DNA from: Arthrobacter sp. PAMC 25486
GTDB taxonomy: Bacteria; Actinomycetota; Actinomycetes; Actinomycetales; Micrococcaceae
NCBI RefSeq assembly: GCF_000785535.1
Contig: NZ_CP007595.1
Span: 1,426,001 to 1,490,000 of the forward strand
Direction: 5' to 3'
DNA: 64,000 nt
Part shown: positions 33,343-42,830 of the stretch, one piece after another
Position numbering within the stretch: the first letter of the stretch is position 1
How the letters are laid out: each line of letters starts with the position of its first letter
Notes under the pieces: generated by a model
The model's input: only the letters and a program-made list of their open reading frames with translations
Database searches by the model: none
What the model was told of the DNA's origin: nothing
Translations under genes and position numbers: made by a program

Positions 33343-33963
33343 TCAGCCCGCGAGGGCCTTCACGATGTGCGGCAGCAGCGCCCGGAACGCGTTGCCGCGG
33401 TGGCTGATGGCGTTCTTTTCCGCGCTGCTGAGCTCCGCGCACGAGCGGTCCATGCCTGCGGGCAGCAGAATGGGGTCGTAGCCGAAGCCGCCGTCGCCGC
33501 GGGGTTCGTGCAGCAGGGTTCCCTCCAGGGTTCCTTCCTCCACGATGTCCACTTCACCGTCAGGGCTGGCCAGGGCTGCGGCGCACACAAAGCGTGCGCC
33601 TCGGTGTTCCTCCGCAATGTCGGAGAGCTGGGCCAGCAACAGGTTAAGGTTCGCTTCATCGTCGCCGTGGGCGCCTGCCCAGCGGGCGGAAAAGATTCCC
33701 GGCGCTCCCCCAAGGACGTCCACGGCCAGGCCTGAATCATCTGCGATGGCCAGGGCACCGCTGAACTGCGCCACGGCATGGGCCTTCAGTCGCGCGTTTT
33801 CCGCGAAGGTGACCCCTGTTTCGGCGACATCCGGCGCCTGGATCGCTCCGGCGTCGAGCACGTCAGTGTCAACATCCAAGCCCGGCACCTGGCCGCGGAG
33901 CAGCTCACGCAGCTCCCGCAGCTTGCCCTGGTTGTGGCTGGCAAGAATCAGCTTGGGGGCCAT
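33343..33963 (-). CDS. rdgB: Non-canonical purine NTP pyrophosphatase RdgB/HAM1
   Basis: 206 residues. LILASHNQGKLRELRELL at the N-terminus, ENARLKAHAVAQFSGALAIADDSGLAVDVLGGAPGIFSARWAG in the middle, and GGFGYDPILLPAGM and SHRGNAFRAL near the end are the diagnostic segments. It hydrolyses ITP, dITP and XTP to monophosphates, so keeping inosine out of DNA and RNA. Start overlaps the rph stop; rph-rdgB is a conserved actinobacterial pair. Confidence 0.96.
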   Translation of the reverse strand: MAPKLILASHNQGKLRELRELLRGQVPGLDVDTDVLDAGAIQAPDVAETGVTFAENARLKAHAVAQFSGALAIADDSGLAVDVLGGAPGIFSARWAGAHGDDEANLNLLLAQLSDIAEEHRGARFVCAAALASPDGEVDIVEEGTLEGTLLHEPRGDGGFGYDPILLPAGMDRSCAELSSAEKNAISHRGNAFRALLPHIVKALAG

Positions 33964-34703
33964 CAGCCGGCGAGGGTTTCGCGCTGGATGCGGGACAGTT
34001 CGGTGGTGCCGATCAGGGCCAGGTCCAGGAGCTGGTTGAGCTCGTCGCGGTCGAACGGTGCGCCCTCTGCGGTGCCCTGAACCTCGACGAACTTGCCGGA
34101 GCCTGTGACGACGACGTTCATGTCGGTCTCGGCGCGCACGTCCTCAACGTAGGGCAGATCCAGCATGGGGACGCCGTCGATGATGCCCACGGAGATGGCC
34201 GAGATGGTGTCGATCAGGGGTTGGGCGTTCTTGGCGATCAGCTTGTTTTCCTTGGCGTAGGCAATCGCGTCGGCGAGGGCCACGTAGGCGCCGGTGATCG
34301 CGGCGGTGCGGGTGCCGCCGTCGGCCTGCAGGACGTCGCAGTCCAGCACAATGGTGTTCTCGCCGAGCGCCTTGGTGTCGATGATGGCGCGCAGTGAACG
34401 GCCAATCAGGCGGGAGATCTCGTGCGTGCGGCCGCCAATCTTGCCCTTGACGGACTCGCGGGAGTTGCGGGTGTTCGTGGCGCGAGGGAGCATGGCATAT
34501 TCGGCCGTGACCCAGCCGGTGCCTTCGCCCTTGAGCCAGCGCGGGACGCCGGGGGTCAGGGAGGCGGTGCAGAGCACGCGGGTGTTGCCGAATTCGATCA
34601 GGGCCGAGCCTTCGGCCTGCTTGGACCAGCCGCGGGTGATGGTGATGTCGCGGAGCTGGTCGTTGGTGCGCCCGTCGGCGCGAAGTGTTTGCGTGGAAGT
34701 CAT
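33963..34703 (-). CDS. rph: Ribonuclease PH
   Basis: 246 residues. [34 protein letters not shown] and the phosphate-binding [25 protein letters not shown], then [25 protein letters not shown], are canonical. It trims tRNA 3' ends by phosphorolysis. It overlaps rdgB by one base. A 32-bp direct repeat lies in its upstream region (34714-34800). Confidence 0.97.
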   Translation of the reverse strand: MTSTQTLRADGRTNDQLRDITITRGWSKQAEGSALIEFGNTRVLCTASLTPGVPRWLKGEGTGWVTAEYAMLPRATNTRNSRESVKGKIGGRTHEISRLIGRSLRAIIDTKALGENTIVLDCDVLQADGGTRTAAITGAYVALADAIAYAKENKLIAKNAQPLIDTISAISVGIIDGVPMLDLPYVEDVRAETDMNVVVTGSGKFVEVQGTAEGAPFDRDELNQLLDLALIGTTELSRIQRETLAG

Positions 34704-34713
34704 GAAGTAAGCC

Positions 34714-34800
34714 TACCGGCCGAGGGGCCACGGCCGAGCGCAGCGAGGCTGGGGAGGGCGGTGGGCGCTACCGGCCGAGGGACCCGAGCCGAGCGCAGCG
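34714..34800. repeat. 32-bp direct repeat, two copies 55 bp apart
   Basis: Copies at 34714-34745 and 34769-34800 both read TACCGGCCGAGGG, then five to six variable bases, then GCCGAGCGCAGCG. The first copy starts only 11 bp upstream of the rph start, so it probably lies within its promoter or leader. Confidence 0.75.
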
Positions 34801-34809
34801 CTATTCAGC

Positions 34810-34918
34810 ATTCGAAACAGCAGCTGATGCGGTCGCACCCCAACACCGCAAGTTGAAACATCAGCTGCTGTTTCGAATTATCGTTTGGGTGAAAATCGCA
34901 TCAGCTGCAGTTTCAAAT
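34810..34918. repeat. GAAACWGCAG-type palindrome, three units
   Basis: ATTCGAAACAGCAGCTGATG at 34810-34829 is exactly complemented at 34859-34878 (20-bp arms, 29-nt loop). A third inverted unit at 34897-34918 has AAACTGCAGCTGATGCG. The unit matches the family at 15008-15166: (A/G)TTCGAAAC(A/T)GCAG...GCGG. It lies downstream of the minus-strand gene ending at 35029. Confidence 0.85.
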
Positions 34919-35028
34919 CACTGTGTGGCCAACGCGGTGCCAACATGTCTGCGATTCCTCAGAGCCGGCCTCGAAATCAGCCATGGGCGCCCAACGTGAG
35001 AACTCGCGGTCTGAAAAACTGCCCCGAG

Positions 35029-35577
35029 CTACTTGCGCTTGAGCAGCAGCTTGTGGATCTGCGTTTCACGGAAGTACGTGGATCCGGGCTTGATGTAGCA
35101 CAGCACGATGGCGACCAACCCCAGCAGCACCTGGACCATAGCGACCAGTCCGCTGGGCAGGGCAACCGTCGAGGCTTGGTACACGGAGCAGATGGCCAAG
35201 ATGCCACCAAGCAGCCGGGCCCACATGGCACCCTTGGCAAGGAACCTGGCAATGGTGAGGTACATCAGGATCGAGAGGACGCCGACCGCGACGGCCGTCA
35301 CCATTGAAAACATGACGGACCCGTCGGCAAGCTGCTCGACGTCGACGCCAGCACCCAGGGCAAGAATGTCCGCCCGGAGCCGGGTGCGGAACGCCTCGGA
35401 GGAGATGTTGATGACGCTCAAGATTGTCACCACAACCTGCAATGCTGCTGCGGCCAGCAGCAGCTTGACGACCCAGCCAATCTGCCGTGGCGCGACAGGC
35501 GCCACAGGGGCGACGCGGGCGCCAGCTCCGGATGAAGACTCAGGAGACGGGTTGTAGCTCGGCGGCGTGTTGGCCAT
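35029..35577 (-). CDS. Four-helix membrane protein, function unknown
   Basis: 182 residues. A Pro/Ala/Ser leader (1-32) is followed by helices at about 36-58, 88-112, 120-137 and 142-162, and a basic C-terminal tail QIHKLLLKRK. I do not recognise a family. It is inserted between rph and the MBL phosphodiesterase-like gene, where many actinobacteria have no gene. It is probably transcribed separately: 79 bp separate it from the gene upstream and 326 bp from rph. Confidence 0.8.
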   Translation of the reverse strand: MANTPPSYNPSPESSSGAGARVAPVAPVAPRQIGWVVKLLLAAAALQVVVTILSVINISSEAFRTRLRADILALGAGVDVEQLADGSVMFSMVTAVAVGVLSILMYLTIARFLAKGAMWARLLGGILAICSVYQASTVALPSGLVAMVQVLLGLVAIVLCYIKPGSTYFRETQIHKLLLKRK

Positions 35578-35656
35578 GGAAAATCCTCAGTCGTGCACTG
35601 CTCATTGCAGTGCTTGTGGCCGGGGTCAGTGGCTGCACCATGCGTCCCGGGAAAGG

Positions 35657-36454
35657 CTAAATCGTGTAGTGCACACCGGCAACGGCAGCTGCCACGTCGC
35701 GGTCAAATACTCCACGGGCCTCGGCCACCACCTTGTTCGTGTCGGTCCAGACGGGAATGTGGGTCAGCAACAGGCGCTTCACATTGGCCCGGGCCGCCGC
35801 TTCGCCGGCCCGTTTGCCGGTCAGGTGGACGTCCTTGATATGGTCGTCGCGACCTTCTTCAAACGCAGCCTCACACAGGAAGAGGTGTGCATCCTGCGCG
35901 GCGTCTTCCAGGCCCTGGCAGGCGTCGGTGTCGCCCGAGTAGGTGAGCACAACGGTCCGGTCCATGCCGGTCCCGTCGTACTCGGTGACCTCGACTCGCA
36001 GCGCGTACGCCTCTGGCGTGGGGTGGTTAACCGAGTACGGGGTGACCTTGAACGGGCCCACCGTGACGGGCTCGCGCTCCTGCCAGTTGATGAAATCAAA
36101 CTCTTCGCGCATGCCCGGATCAAGCTCGAGGCCGTACGCCGTGGCCAGCCGATCAGCGGTTTCGGCAGGTCCCCACACGGGAATCTTGCCCCGCTGCCAG
36201 CCGTCAGGGTTCCACCGGACGGCCACGTGCAGGCCGCACAGGTCCATGCAGTGGTCGGGGTGCAGGTGGCTGAGGAAGATCGCGTCGATGTCCTCAAGGT
36301 CCATGTACTTTTGCACAGCCCCGAGGGCGCCGCTACCGAGGTCAATGAGCACCCGCCACGGCCGAACGCCGTCGTGCGCTGTTAAAAGGTAGCAGGACGC
36401 GGGCGACGACGGACCAGGGAAAGACCCGCTGCAACCCACAATCGTCAACTTCAT
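35657..36454 (-). CDS. MBL-fold phosphodiesterase (Rv1339-like)
   Basis: 265 residues. The beta-lactamase-fold metal motif is [17 protein letters not shown] near 62-78, with further ligands in [17 protein letters not shown] near 170-186 and the last His in [11 protein letters not shown]. Position after murI and before rph matches Rv1339 of Mycobacterium tuberculosis, reported to be an atypical cyclic-AMP phosphodiesterase. By sequence alone RNase Z-like activity is also possible. Its start overlaps the murI stop by 4 bp. Confidence 0.88.
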   Translation of the reverse strand: MKLTIVGCSGSFPGPSSPASCYLLTAHDGVRPWRVLIDLGSGALGAVQKYMDLEDIDAIFLSHLHPDHCMDLCGLHVAVRWNPDGWQRGKIPVWGPAETADRLATAYGLELDPGMREEFDFINWQEREPVTVGPFKVTPYSVNHPTPEAYALRVEVTEYDGTGMDRTVVLTYSGDTDACQGLEDAAQDAHLFLCEAAFEEGRDDHIKDVHLTGKRAGEAAARANVKRLLLTHIPVWTDTNKVVAEARGVFDRDVAAAVAGVHYTI

Positions 36455-37491
36455 TCGTTACTCCCCGCTCCCAATCCCGGAACAGCCAGTCTGCCCACCG
36501 AATCGGTCAAAACAAAATTGGAGACGCGTGACGCAACGCCACCGGCAGTTGATTCACGGGCCGCGGCCAGCATGTCCTCGGTGATTCGGGCCAGGGAACC
36601 AGTGGGATAGTGCGCCGCAACATGGCTGACTTGTTCCACGCCGCGAACCTCGGGGCCCAGGAAGCGGCGGGCCAGGTGGCCAAAACTGGCGGCGTCGCCG
36701 GTGGAGAGGAATTGGTGGGTGGGCGCGTCGGTGGACACTCGTTCCAGATCGTGGCTCACCAAGGCGCGGTACACATCCTTGGCGGTTTCCTCGGCGCTGG
36801 ACACGAGCGTGACTGCATCGCCCATAACGTAGGAGATGACGCCGGTCAGCAGCGGGTAGTGGGTGCAGCCCAGCACCAGGGTGTCGACGGCCGCGGCCTT
36901 CAGCGGCGCCAAATACACTTCAGCTGTGGAAAGCAGCTCGGGCCCTGCCGTGACACCGGATTCCACAAATCGCACAAAGTCGGGGCAGGCCACCGAGGTG
37001 ATGCGCAGGTCCGGGGCTGCGGCGAACGTGTCCTCATAGGCGCGCGAGCCCACCGTGGCAACCGTGCCAATCACACCAACATTGCCGGTGCGGGTTGCCG
37101 CCACGGCGCGCCGCACTGCGGGCTGGATCACCTCAACAACGGGAATCCCAAAGCGTGCCGTGTACCGCTCCCTGGCGTCACGCAGCACCGCGGCCGAGGC
37201 TGAATTGCAGGCGATGACCAGGAGCTTGACCCCTGAACTCACCAGCTCGTCCATGACGCCGAGCGCATTGGCACGGACCTCGGCAATGGGCAGCGGACCA
37301 TAGGGGCCGTTGGCGGTGTCCCCCACATACAGGATGGATTCATTGGGCAGCTGGTCAATGACGGCACGCGCCACCGTCAGCCCGCCCACACCGGAATCAA
37401 AAATTCCAATGGGCCGGTCCGCCACCAGATTCAGTTGCTGTGGGTCACCAGTCTCCGACGAGTCGGACATGTGTGCTGGGTGTGTGCTCAT
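36451..37491 (-). CDS. murI: Glutamate racemase
   Basis: 346 residues, about 70 more than usual, with an extra N-terminal 25 residues and a C-terminal tail. [13 protein letters not shown] (D32, S33), [11 protein letters not shown], catalytic C95 in [10 protein letters not shown] and C209 in [11 protein letters not shown] form the two-cysteine active site. It makes D-glutamate for peptidoglycan. No good ribosome site is seen before ATG 37491; an in-frame ATG at 37470 is an alternative start. It is coupled to the downstream phosphodiesterase gene. Confidence 0.96.
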   Translation of the reverse strand: MSTHPAHMSDSSETGDPQQLNLVADRPIGIFDSGVGGLTVARAVIDQLPNESILYVGDTANGPYGPLPIAEVRANALGVMDELVSSGVKLLVIACNSASAAVLRDARERYTARFGIPVVEVIQPAVRRAVAATRTGNVGVIGTVATVGSRAYEDTFAAAPDLRITSVACPDFVRFVESGVTAGPELLSTAEVYLAPLKAAAVDTLVLGCTHYPLLTGVISYVMGDAVTLVSSAEETAKDVYRALVSHDLERVSTDAPTHQFLSTGDAASFGHLARRFLGPEVRGVEQVSHVAAHYPTGSLARITEDMLAAARESTAGGVASRVSNFVLTDSVGRLAVPGLGAGSNE

Positions 37492-37554
37492 GATCGTTTC
37501 AACAATAGTGCGTTCTGCGTGAAAACATGTGACATTCCTGTTCCCCCACAGCCC

Positions 37555-38121
37555 TTATTTGACGCGGGCGAGGGCCACCAGCATGGCTTGGACGAGGCTT
37601 TCCTGCAGCCACGAGACAAAGTTGTAGACCAGTGAAAGGTAACTTTCGACGTCGTCCGCCTCACCCCAGTCCTGGACCTGGTGCACCTTCTCGGCGTCCT
37701 CTTCGTCACGAATTTCGAGGCGCTCGGCCAGGACCAGACGCACGTCATTCAGGGCTTTGGCCCACAGGGTGGCGGACTCATCATCCAAGACCAGCTTCTC
37801 GGATTCCAACCCCAAGGAGGCCGCCCGTAGAGCACCAATCTTGCCCTCCCGCAGCGAGCGCTCGGTGAGCTGTCGGAACTCAAGTGCTGCGTCGGCGTCG
37901 TCCCTCACGGCATCGGGCAAAAGCCGCAACAAGGCCGGATCGGTGGGCACCGTGACGTCCATGTCCAAGCCGATCAGGGCAGCCAACGGGTCGGTGTGGG
38001 CGGCCGTGGCGGGCTCGAGCATGGTGATGATGTCGGCGAAAAGCTTGCGGAGGAGGTCGCGTTCGGCGGGCTCGAGGAAGCCGGTGATGCCGCGGCGGCC
38101 GGCGGAGAAGGCCTTAGCCAC
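37555..38121 (-). CDS. DUF2017 domain protein
   Basis: 188 residues, mainly alpha-helical. [24 protein letters not shown] at the N-terminus and [21 protein letters not shown] at the C-terminus match DUF2017, an actinobacterial family found next to clpS. Function unknown; an effect on the Clp adaptor system is often presumed. I chose the GTG at 38121, which begins VAKAFSAG and overlaps the clpS stop by 8 bp, over longer in-frame starts that lie inside clpS. Confidence 0.85.
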   Translation of the reverse strand: MAKAFSAGRRGITGFLEPAERDLLRKLFADIITMLEPATAAHTDPLAALIGLDMDVTVPTDPALLRLLPDAVRDDADAALEFRQLTERSLREGKIGALRAASLGLESEKLVLDDESATLWAKALNDVRLVLAERLEIRDEEDAEKVHQVQDWGEADDVESYLSLVYNFVSWLQESLVQAMLVALARVK

Positions 38122-38419
38122 GGTTGCCGCCCTTCGCCACTGTTGCCCACAGGCCGAAGCCGTGCATGGCAACGGCGTGTGCCTCCATTTTTTCCTTCGC
38201 ACCGTGGGCCACGGCGGATTTGCCCTCGGTGTGGACTTGGAGCATTAGTTTTGCCGCCTTTGCCTCCGAATAGCCGAAGTAGCTTTGGAACACGAAACTG
38301 ACGTAGCTCATCAAATTAACCGGGTCGTTCCACACGATTAATTCCCAGGGGATGTCTGGGGAGATGAGTTCGCTGGTGGAAACTTCCCGGTCAAGTTCCG
38401 GGGCTGTGCTGACACTCAT
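38114..38419 (-). CDS. clpS: ATP-dependent Clp protease adaptor ClpS
   Basis: 101 residues. [22 protein letters not shown] holds the N-degron pocket (WNDP-x-N-x-M), followed by [17 protein letters not shown] and a conserved end with [15 protein letters not shown]. It delivers N-end rule substrates to ClpA/ClpC. It is divergent from pncB with only 28-37 bp between starts. Confidence 0.95.
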   Translation of the reverse strand: MSVSTAPELDREVSTSELISPDIPWELIVWNDPVNLMSYVSFVFQSYFGYSEAKAAKLMLQVHTEGKSAVAHGAKEKMEAHAVAMHGFGLWATVAKGGNRG

Positions 38420-38456
38420 GTACCCATTCTAGTGTTGTCGCACTAAAGTGAATTCC

Positions 38457-39800
38457 GTGACTACGCCATCAAGCTGGGGCCACCCCCGCACATCTTTGTT
38501 TACGGATCACTACGAGCTGACCATGCTCCAGGCAGCCCTGCATTCGGGTGCCGCGCACCGCCGCAGCGTGTTCGAGGCCTTTGCCCGACGCCTCCCGGAT
38601 GGGCGCCGTTATGGGGTTGTGGGCGGAACTGGCAGGATTTTAGAGGGGCTGGAGCACTTCCGTTTCGGCCCCGAAGAATTGAATTTCCTGGCCAATAACA
38701 ACGTCGTTAATGACGAAACCCTGGCCTGGCTGGCTGATTTTAAGTTCTCCGGCGACGTCTACGGTTATGCAGAGGGCGAACTTTATTTCCCCAATTCACC
38801 CATTTTGACCATTGAATCCACCTTTGCCGAGGCCTGCATCCTCGAAACGTACGTGCTTTCCGCGCTCAACCACGACTCCGCGATTGCCTCCGCCGCCTCC
38901 CGCATGATTGGCGCCGCCGGGAACCGCCCCGTCATCGAGATGGGATCGCGGCGCACGCACGAGGAATCGGCAGTGGCTGCCTCGCGCGCCGCGGTAATCG
39001 CCGGTTTCCACAGCACCTCCAACCTGGAATGCGGCATCCGCTACGGGGTCCTGACCCAAGGTACTGCCGCGCATTCCTTCACCCTCCTGCACGACTCCGA
39101 GGACGACGCCTTTCGCGCCCAGGTCGGTTCGCTGGGCGCGGACACCACGCTGTTGGTTGACACGTACGACGTCGAATCCGCCGTCCGCAAGGCCGTCGCC
39201 CTTGCGGGGCCCGCCTTGGGAGGAGTGCGGCTGGACTCTGGTGATCTGCTCGCCCAGGCGAGGGACGTGCGGGCCCTGCTCGACTCGCTCGGGAACACGA
39301 ATACGCGCATCACCGTCACCTCGGACCTTGACGAGTACGCCATCGCGGCCCTGGCGGCGGCCCCCGTGGACTCCTACGGCGTGGGCACCTCGCTGGTGAC
39401 CGGCTCCGGCGCCCCCACGGCCTCCATGGTGTACAAGCTGGTGTCCCGGGAGGGCGACGACGGTGAATTTGTTGCCGTCGCCAAGGCCGCCAAGAACAAG
39501 GCCAGTGTGGGCGGCAAGAAGTACGCGCTGCGCCGGCTCAACGACCGCGGTACTGCCACGAGCGAGATTGTTGGCATCGGGCACCGTCCGGCCGGTGATG
39601 AGAACGACAGGGACTTGTTGACACAGTTCGTTTCCGGCGGAGAGCTGCTCCCTGGCTGGACAGGATCCGAGGGCGTTATTCGTGCCACCGCCCGGCACAA
39701 GGCCTCGATGGCGGAGATGCCCGGGGCCGCACGCCGGCTGCAACGCGGGGAACCCGTGATTCCCACCGAATACGAACAAGCAATACCTGCAAAGAACTAA
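38457..39800 (+). CDS. pncB: Nicotinate phosphoribosyltransferase
   Basis: 447 residues. LFTDHYELTMLQAALHSG (N-terminal signature), EMGSRRTHEESAVAASRAAVIAGF (active-site His/Arg) and LVDTYDVESAVRKAV, VRLDSGDLLAQARDVR and GVGTSLVTG are canonical for NAPRTase. It makes nicotinate mononucleotide from nicotinate and PRPP. GTG 38457 gives the usual start VTTPSSW; GTG 38448 is an alternative. It is followed after 11 bp by pncA with AAGAGGAG between, so the two form a salvage operon. Confidence 0.95.
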   Translation: MTTPSSWGHPRTSLFTDHYELTMLQAALHSGAAHRRSVFEAFARRLPDGRRYGVVGGTGRILEGLEHFRFGPEELNFLANNNVVNDETLAWLADFKFSGDVYGYAEGELYFPNSPILTIESTFAEACILETYVLSALNHDSAIASAASRMIGAAGNRPVIEMGSRRTHEESAVAASRAAVIAGFHSTSNLECGIRYGVLTQGTAAHSFTLLHDSEDDAFRAQVGSLGADTTLLVDTYDVESAVRKAVALAGPALGGVRLDSGDLLAQARDVRALLDSLGNTNTRITVTSDLDEYAIAALAAAPVDSYGVGTSLVTGSGAPTASMVYKLVSREGDDGEFVAVAKAAKNKASVGGKKYALRRLNDRGTATSEIVGIGHRPAGDENDRDLLTQFVSGGELLPGWTGSEGVIRATARHKASMAEMPGAARRLQRGEPVIPTEYEQAIPAKN

Positions 39801-39811
39801 GAGGAGTCCCC

Positions 39812-40429
39812 ATGGCTAAGGCCCTGATCATTGTTGACGTACAGAACGATTTCTGCGAGGGCGGTTCACTTCCCGCTACGGGCGGCGCCGAGCTCGCCAG
39901 CGAGATCAGCGAACTATTGGAAAATGCCCAGGACCTGGATTTCGTGGTTGCCACGCAGGACTGGCATGTGGACCCGGGTTCGCATTTCTCGGACACCCCG
40001 AACTACCGCACCAGCTGGCCCGTGCACTGCGTGGCCGGTTCCAAGGGTGCAGCACTGCACCGCAATCTCGACACGGAGGACATCGACGCCTACTTCCGCA
40101 AGGGAAAGTTCGATGCCGCATACTCCGGCTTCGACGGCCTGCTTGCCCCCGAGGACGAGGTAGCGGTTGGTGAACGTGAGGCGCATGAGGCCGCCCAGGA
40201 AGATGGCGTGGCTCCGGTCTCGCTGGATGACTGGCTGCGCCAGAACGACGTCGACGACGTCGTGATCGTGGGCATTGCCACCGAGCACTGTGTCCGCGCA
40301 ACAGCATTGGATGCCGTCAACGCCGGCTACAACACCACAGTGCTGCGCGATTACATCACGGGCATTGACGAGGATGCCGTCGACGAGGCCCTTGAGGAAC
40401 TCGAAGACGCAGGCGTGGAGGTCAAATAG
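39812..40429 (+). CDS. pncA: Nicotinamidase
   Basis: 205 residues of the isochorismatase-like fold. Catalytic Asp in LIIVDVQNDFCEGGSLP, metal ligands in ATQDWHVDPGSHF, Lys in RKGKFDAAYSGFDG, and Cys in VGIATEHCVRATALDA are all present. It deamidates nicotinamide to nicotinate for PncB. An acidic C-terminus (DEDAVDEALEELEDAGVEVK) is ordinary for the family. A 31-bp-arm palindrome follows the gene. Confidence 0.95.
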   Translation: MAKALIIVDVQNDFCEGGSLPATGGAELASEISELLENAQDLDFVVATQDWHVDPGSHFSDTPNYRTSWPVHCVAGSKGAALHRNLDTEDIDAYFRKGKFDAAYSGFDGLLAPEDEVAVGEREAHEAAQEDGVAPVSLDDWLRQNDVDDVVIVGIATEHCVRATALDAVNAGYNTTVLRDYITGIDEDAVDEALEELEDAGVEVK

Positions 40430-40467
40430 TCCCGGGCACAGGAAGCCGCAGGGGCGACTTCACAACC

Positions 40468-40531
40468 AATTTCGTCGAGATGTGAGATCGCGCCCTCCCC
40501 GGAGGGCGCGATCTCACATCTCGACGAAATT
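40468..40531. repeat. Perfect 31-bp-arm palindrome, 2-nt loop (GAGATGTGAGAT family)
   Basis: Arms 40468-40498 and 40501-40531 are exact complements. Core word GAGATGTGAGATCGCGCCCT. It lies between the convergent pncA and helicase genes. The same word with one or two changes occurs at 15284-15311 and 42831-42934. Confidence 0.9.
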
Positions 40532-40582
40532 AAGCGGGCGAAATGAAGTGGGCGGCCGGGCCCAGCCCCACCGGCGCCAGCG

Positions 40583-42349
40583 CTATTTGCGGCCGATAAA
40601 CCAGTCCTGCAGCTTCTTCAACCGCGTCTGCAGCTGCTCTTCGTTGGCCTGTGCCACGGCCGGGCCGCCGCACATGCGCCGCAACTCGCTGTGCACCATG
40701 CCGTGGGGCATGCCGGAACGGGCGCTCCATGCCGAAACATTCTTCGCCAGTTCCCCGCGCAGGTCCATCAGCATGCGGTGGTCAACCAGCGGCGGTGCCT
40801 CAGGCTCGGCCGGGGCCTTCTTGCGCTTGCGGGTTTGCTGGTCGGCCTGCCGTTGACGCAGCAGCGTGCCCATCTGGTCGGCGTCCAGTAGTCCGGGAAT
40901 CCCCAGGAAGTCCATTTCATCGTCACTGCCGATGGCGCCGCCGGTACCGAATTCGCCGCCGTCGAACAGCACCCGGTCGAAGGAAGCCTGCGACTCGAGC
41001 GCCTCAAACTTAAACTTCTCCAGGGTATCGGAGGCTTTCTCCTCACGGTTGGCCTCCTCCATCTCGGAGTCTTCCTCCATGAACCCGTCGGCGTCCTTGT
41101 CGGGACGGTCAAGTGCATGGTCGCGTTCAAGTTCCAGCTGGTTGGCGAGTTCCATCAGGTTCGGCACCGAGGGCAGGAAGATCGACGCCGTCTCTCCCCT
41201 TTTGCGGGCACGCACAAAGCGCCCCACGGCCTGGGCAAAGAACAGCGGTGTGGCTGTGGACGTCGCGTAGACGCCAACTGCCAGCCGGGGCACGTCGACG
41301 CCTTCGGACACCATGCGCACGGCAACCATCCACCGCTTGTCGCCGGCGGAGAATGCATCAATCTTGTCGGAGGCCTTGGAGTCATCGGAGAGGATGACGG
41401 TGGGTGATTCGCCGGTGATCTTCTTCAGCTGCGCCGCATACGCCCGCGCATCCTCATGGTCCGTGGCAATGACCATGGCACCGGCGTCGGGCACTGCCCG
41501 GCGCACCTCGGTCAGGCGCTTGTCGGCGGCGGCCAGGACGGCGGGGATCCATTCCCCTTCCGGTGTGAGGGCTGTGCGCCAGGCCTGGGAGGTGACGTCC
41601 TTGGTCACTGCCTCGCCGAGCGTTGCAGCCATTTCCTCACCGGCGCTGGTGCGCCAGCGCATCTGGCCGGAGTAGGCCATGAACATGACGGGGCGGACCA
41701 CATGGTCCTTGAGCGCCTCACCGTATCCGTAGGTGTAGTCGGCCTTGGAACGGCGGATGCCGTCGCGGTCTTCGGCATACTCAACGAACGGGATGGCGGC
41801 CGTGTCCGAACGAAACGGTGTACCCGTCAGTGCCAGGCGCCGGGATGCCGGGTCGAAGGCCTCCCGGATGCCGTCACCCCAGGACAGTGCGTCTCCGCCG
41901 TGGTGGATCTCGTCCATGATGACAAGCGTCTTGGCGGCCTCGGTCTTGGCCCGGTGCAGCAGCGGCTTGCTGGCCACCTGGGCGTATGTGACGGCCACGC
42001 CGATGAAGCCCTTGCCGTGCCGGCCGTCGGCGTTCTTGAAGTTGGGGTCGATGGCGATCCCCACCCTGGCAGCAGCATCCGCCCACTGGCGTTTCAGGTG
42101 GTCGGTGGGGGTGACGATTGTGACCCGGTTGATCACGCCCCGGCTGATCAGCTGTGTCGCGATGTGCAGGGCAAAGGTGGTCTTTCCGGCGCCCGGCGTT
42201 GCCACGGCGAGGAAGTCTCTGGGACTGTCGCTGAAATACTTCTCCATCGCTTCGGTCTGCCACGCACGCAGCTTCTGGGCCGTTCCCCACGCCGCGCGCT
42301 CAGGGTAGGCCGGAGGCAGCGACGGGCCACCAAACAATGTCTCCGTCAC
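40583..42349 (-). CDS. DEAD/DEAH-type helicase (SF2)
   Basis: 588 residues. Motif I ATPGAGKTTFAL near 49-60, Ia VTPTDHLKRQW, II IMDEIHHGGDA (DEIH) near 143, III ALTGTPFRSD, then V VRMVSEGVDVPRLAVGVYAT and VI QAVGRFVRARKRG. A Glu/Lys-rich stretch and a C-terminal helical domain of about 100 residues follow. It looks like the XPB/RecQ-like SF2 helicases widespread in actinobacteria (same set as DUF3039). A role in DNA repair or transcription is inferred. The DUF3039 gene lies about 100 bp upstream in the same direction. Confidence 0.88.
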   Translation of the reverse strand: MTETLFGGPSLPPAYPERAAWGTAQKLRAWQTEAMEKYFSDSPRDFLAVATPGAGKTTFALHIATQLISRGVINRVTIVTPTDHLKRQWADAAARVGIAIDPNFKNADGRHGKGFIGVAVTYAQVASKPLLHRAKTEAAKTLVIMDEIHHGGDALSWGDGIREAFDPASRRLALTGTPFRSDTAAIPFVEYAEDRDGIRRSKADYTYGYGEALKDHVVRPVMFMAYSGQMRWRTSAGEEMAATLGEAVTKDVTSQAWRTALTPEGEWIPAVLAAADKRLTEVRRAVPDAGAMVIATDHEDARAYAAQLKKITGESPTVILSDDSKASDKIDAFSAGDKRWMVAVRMVSEGVDVPRLAVGVYATSTATPLFFAQAVGRFVRARKRGETASIFLPSVPNLMELANQLELERDHALDRPDKDADGFMEEDSEMEEANREEKASDTLEKFKFEALESQASFDRVLFDGGEFGTGGAIGSDDEMDFLGIPGLLDADQMGTLLRQRQADQQTRKRKKAPAEPEAPPLVDHRMLMDLRGELAKNVSAWSARSGMPHGMVHSELRRMCGGPAVAQANEEQLQTRLKKLQDWFIGRK

Positions 42350-42454
42350 GAATTACCTGCCATCCTTGTCACAACTTTGAAGCTTCCGCGGCCAAATCCG
42401 GGCGCGGCTAAGCAACGGCGTGTCGCCGTGTACAACAATATTTACTGTCCCAAG

Positions 42455-42778
42455 CTACTTCTTGGGCTTCTTCGGGCCCTTGCCCTTGCCACCCTCGGGG
42501 CGCAGGCCCTCGTAGACCTCTTTGCACTCGGGGCAGACGGGGAACTTCTGGGGATCGCGCCCGGGCGTCCACACCTTGCCGCACAGGGCCACCACGGGCT
42601 CGCCGGTCATGGCCGATTCCATGATCTTTTCCTTGCGGACATAGTGCGAGAACCGTTCGCTGTCGCCCGGCTCGACTTCCTGGCGAAGCTCCTCGCGCTC
42701 AATCACGGCTGTGGAACCGCCGGTTTGGCCGGGGCCGTGCAGCGGATCGTTTTCAAAGGGATCTGGAGGCAAACTCAT
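42455..42778 (-). CDS. DUF3039 protein, zinc-ribbon-like
   Basis: 107 residues. DSERFSHYVRKEKIMESAMTGEPVVALCGKVWTPGRDPQKFPVCPECKEVYEGL is the DUF3039 domain (stated here as position 39-91), with Cys in ALCGK and VCPEC likely to bind zinc. The end is a Lys/Gly/Pro tail. The family is restricted to actinobacteria and of unknown function; it commonly precedes the helicase gene, as here. Confidence 0.9.
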   Translation of the reverse strand: MSLPPDPFENDPLHGPGQTGGSTAVIEREELRQEVEPGDSERFSHYVRKEKIMESAMTGEPVVALCGKVWTPGRDPQKFPVCPECKEVYEGLRPEGGKGKGPKKPKK

Positions 42779-42830
42779 AAAACCAGTCTACCGTCTTCGC
42801 GTCCGCGACTCACCGAGGCGGCCTCCACCC

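Larger units (their letters stand above)
34704..35028. other. Non-coding repeat region upstream of rph
   Basis: It holds a 32-bp direct repeat (34714-34745 and 34769-34800), a GAAACWGCAG-type palindrome (34810-34878) and a third unit of that family (34897-34918). In 34919-35028 I see no gene or recognisable site. Confidence 0.6.

Noticed and set aside
38796..39779. 327-codon minus-strand frame opposite pncB
   Set aside because: pncB has all family motifs in the plus strand; the Gly/Val/Arg-rich antisense frame has none.
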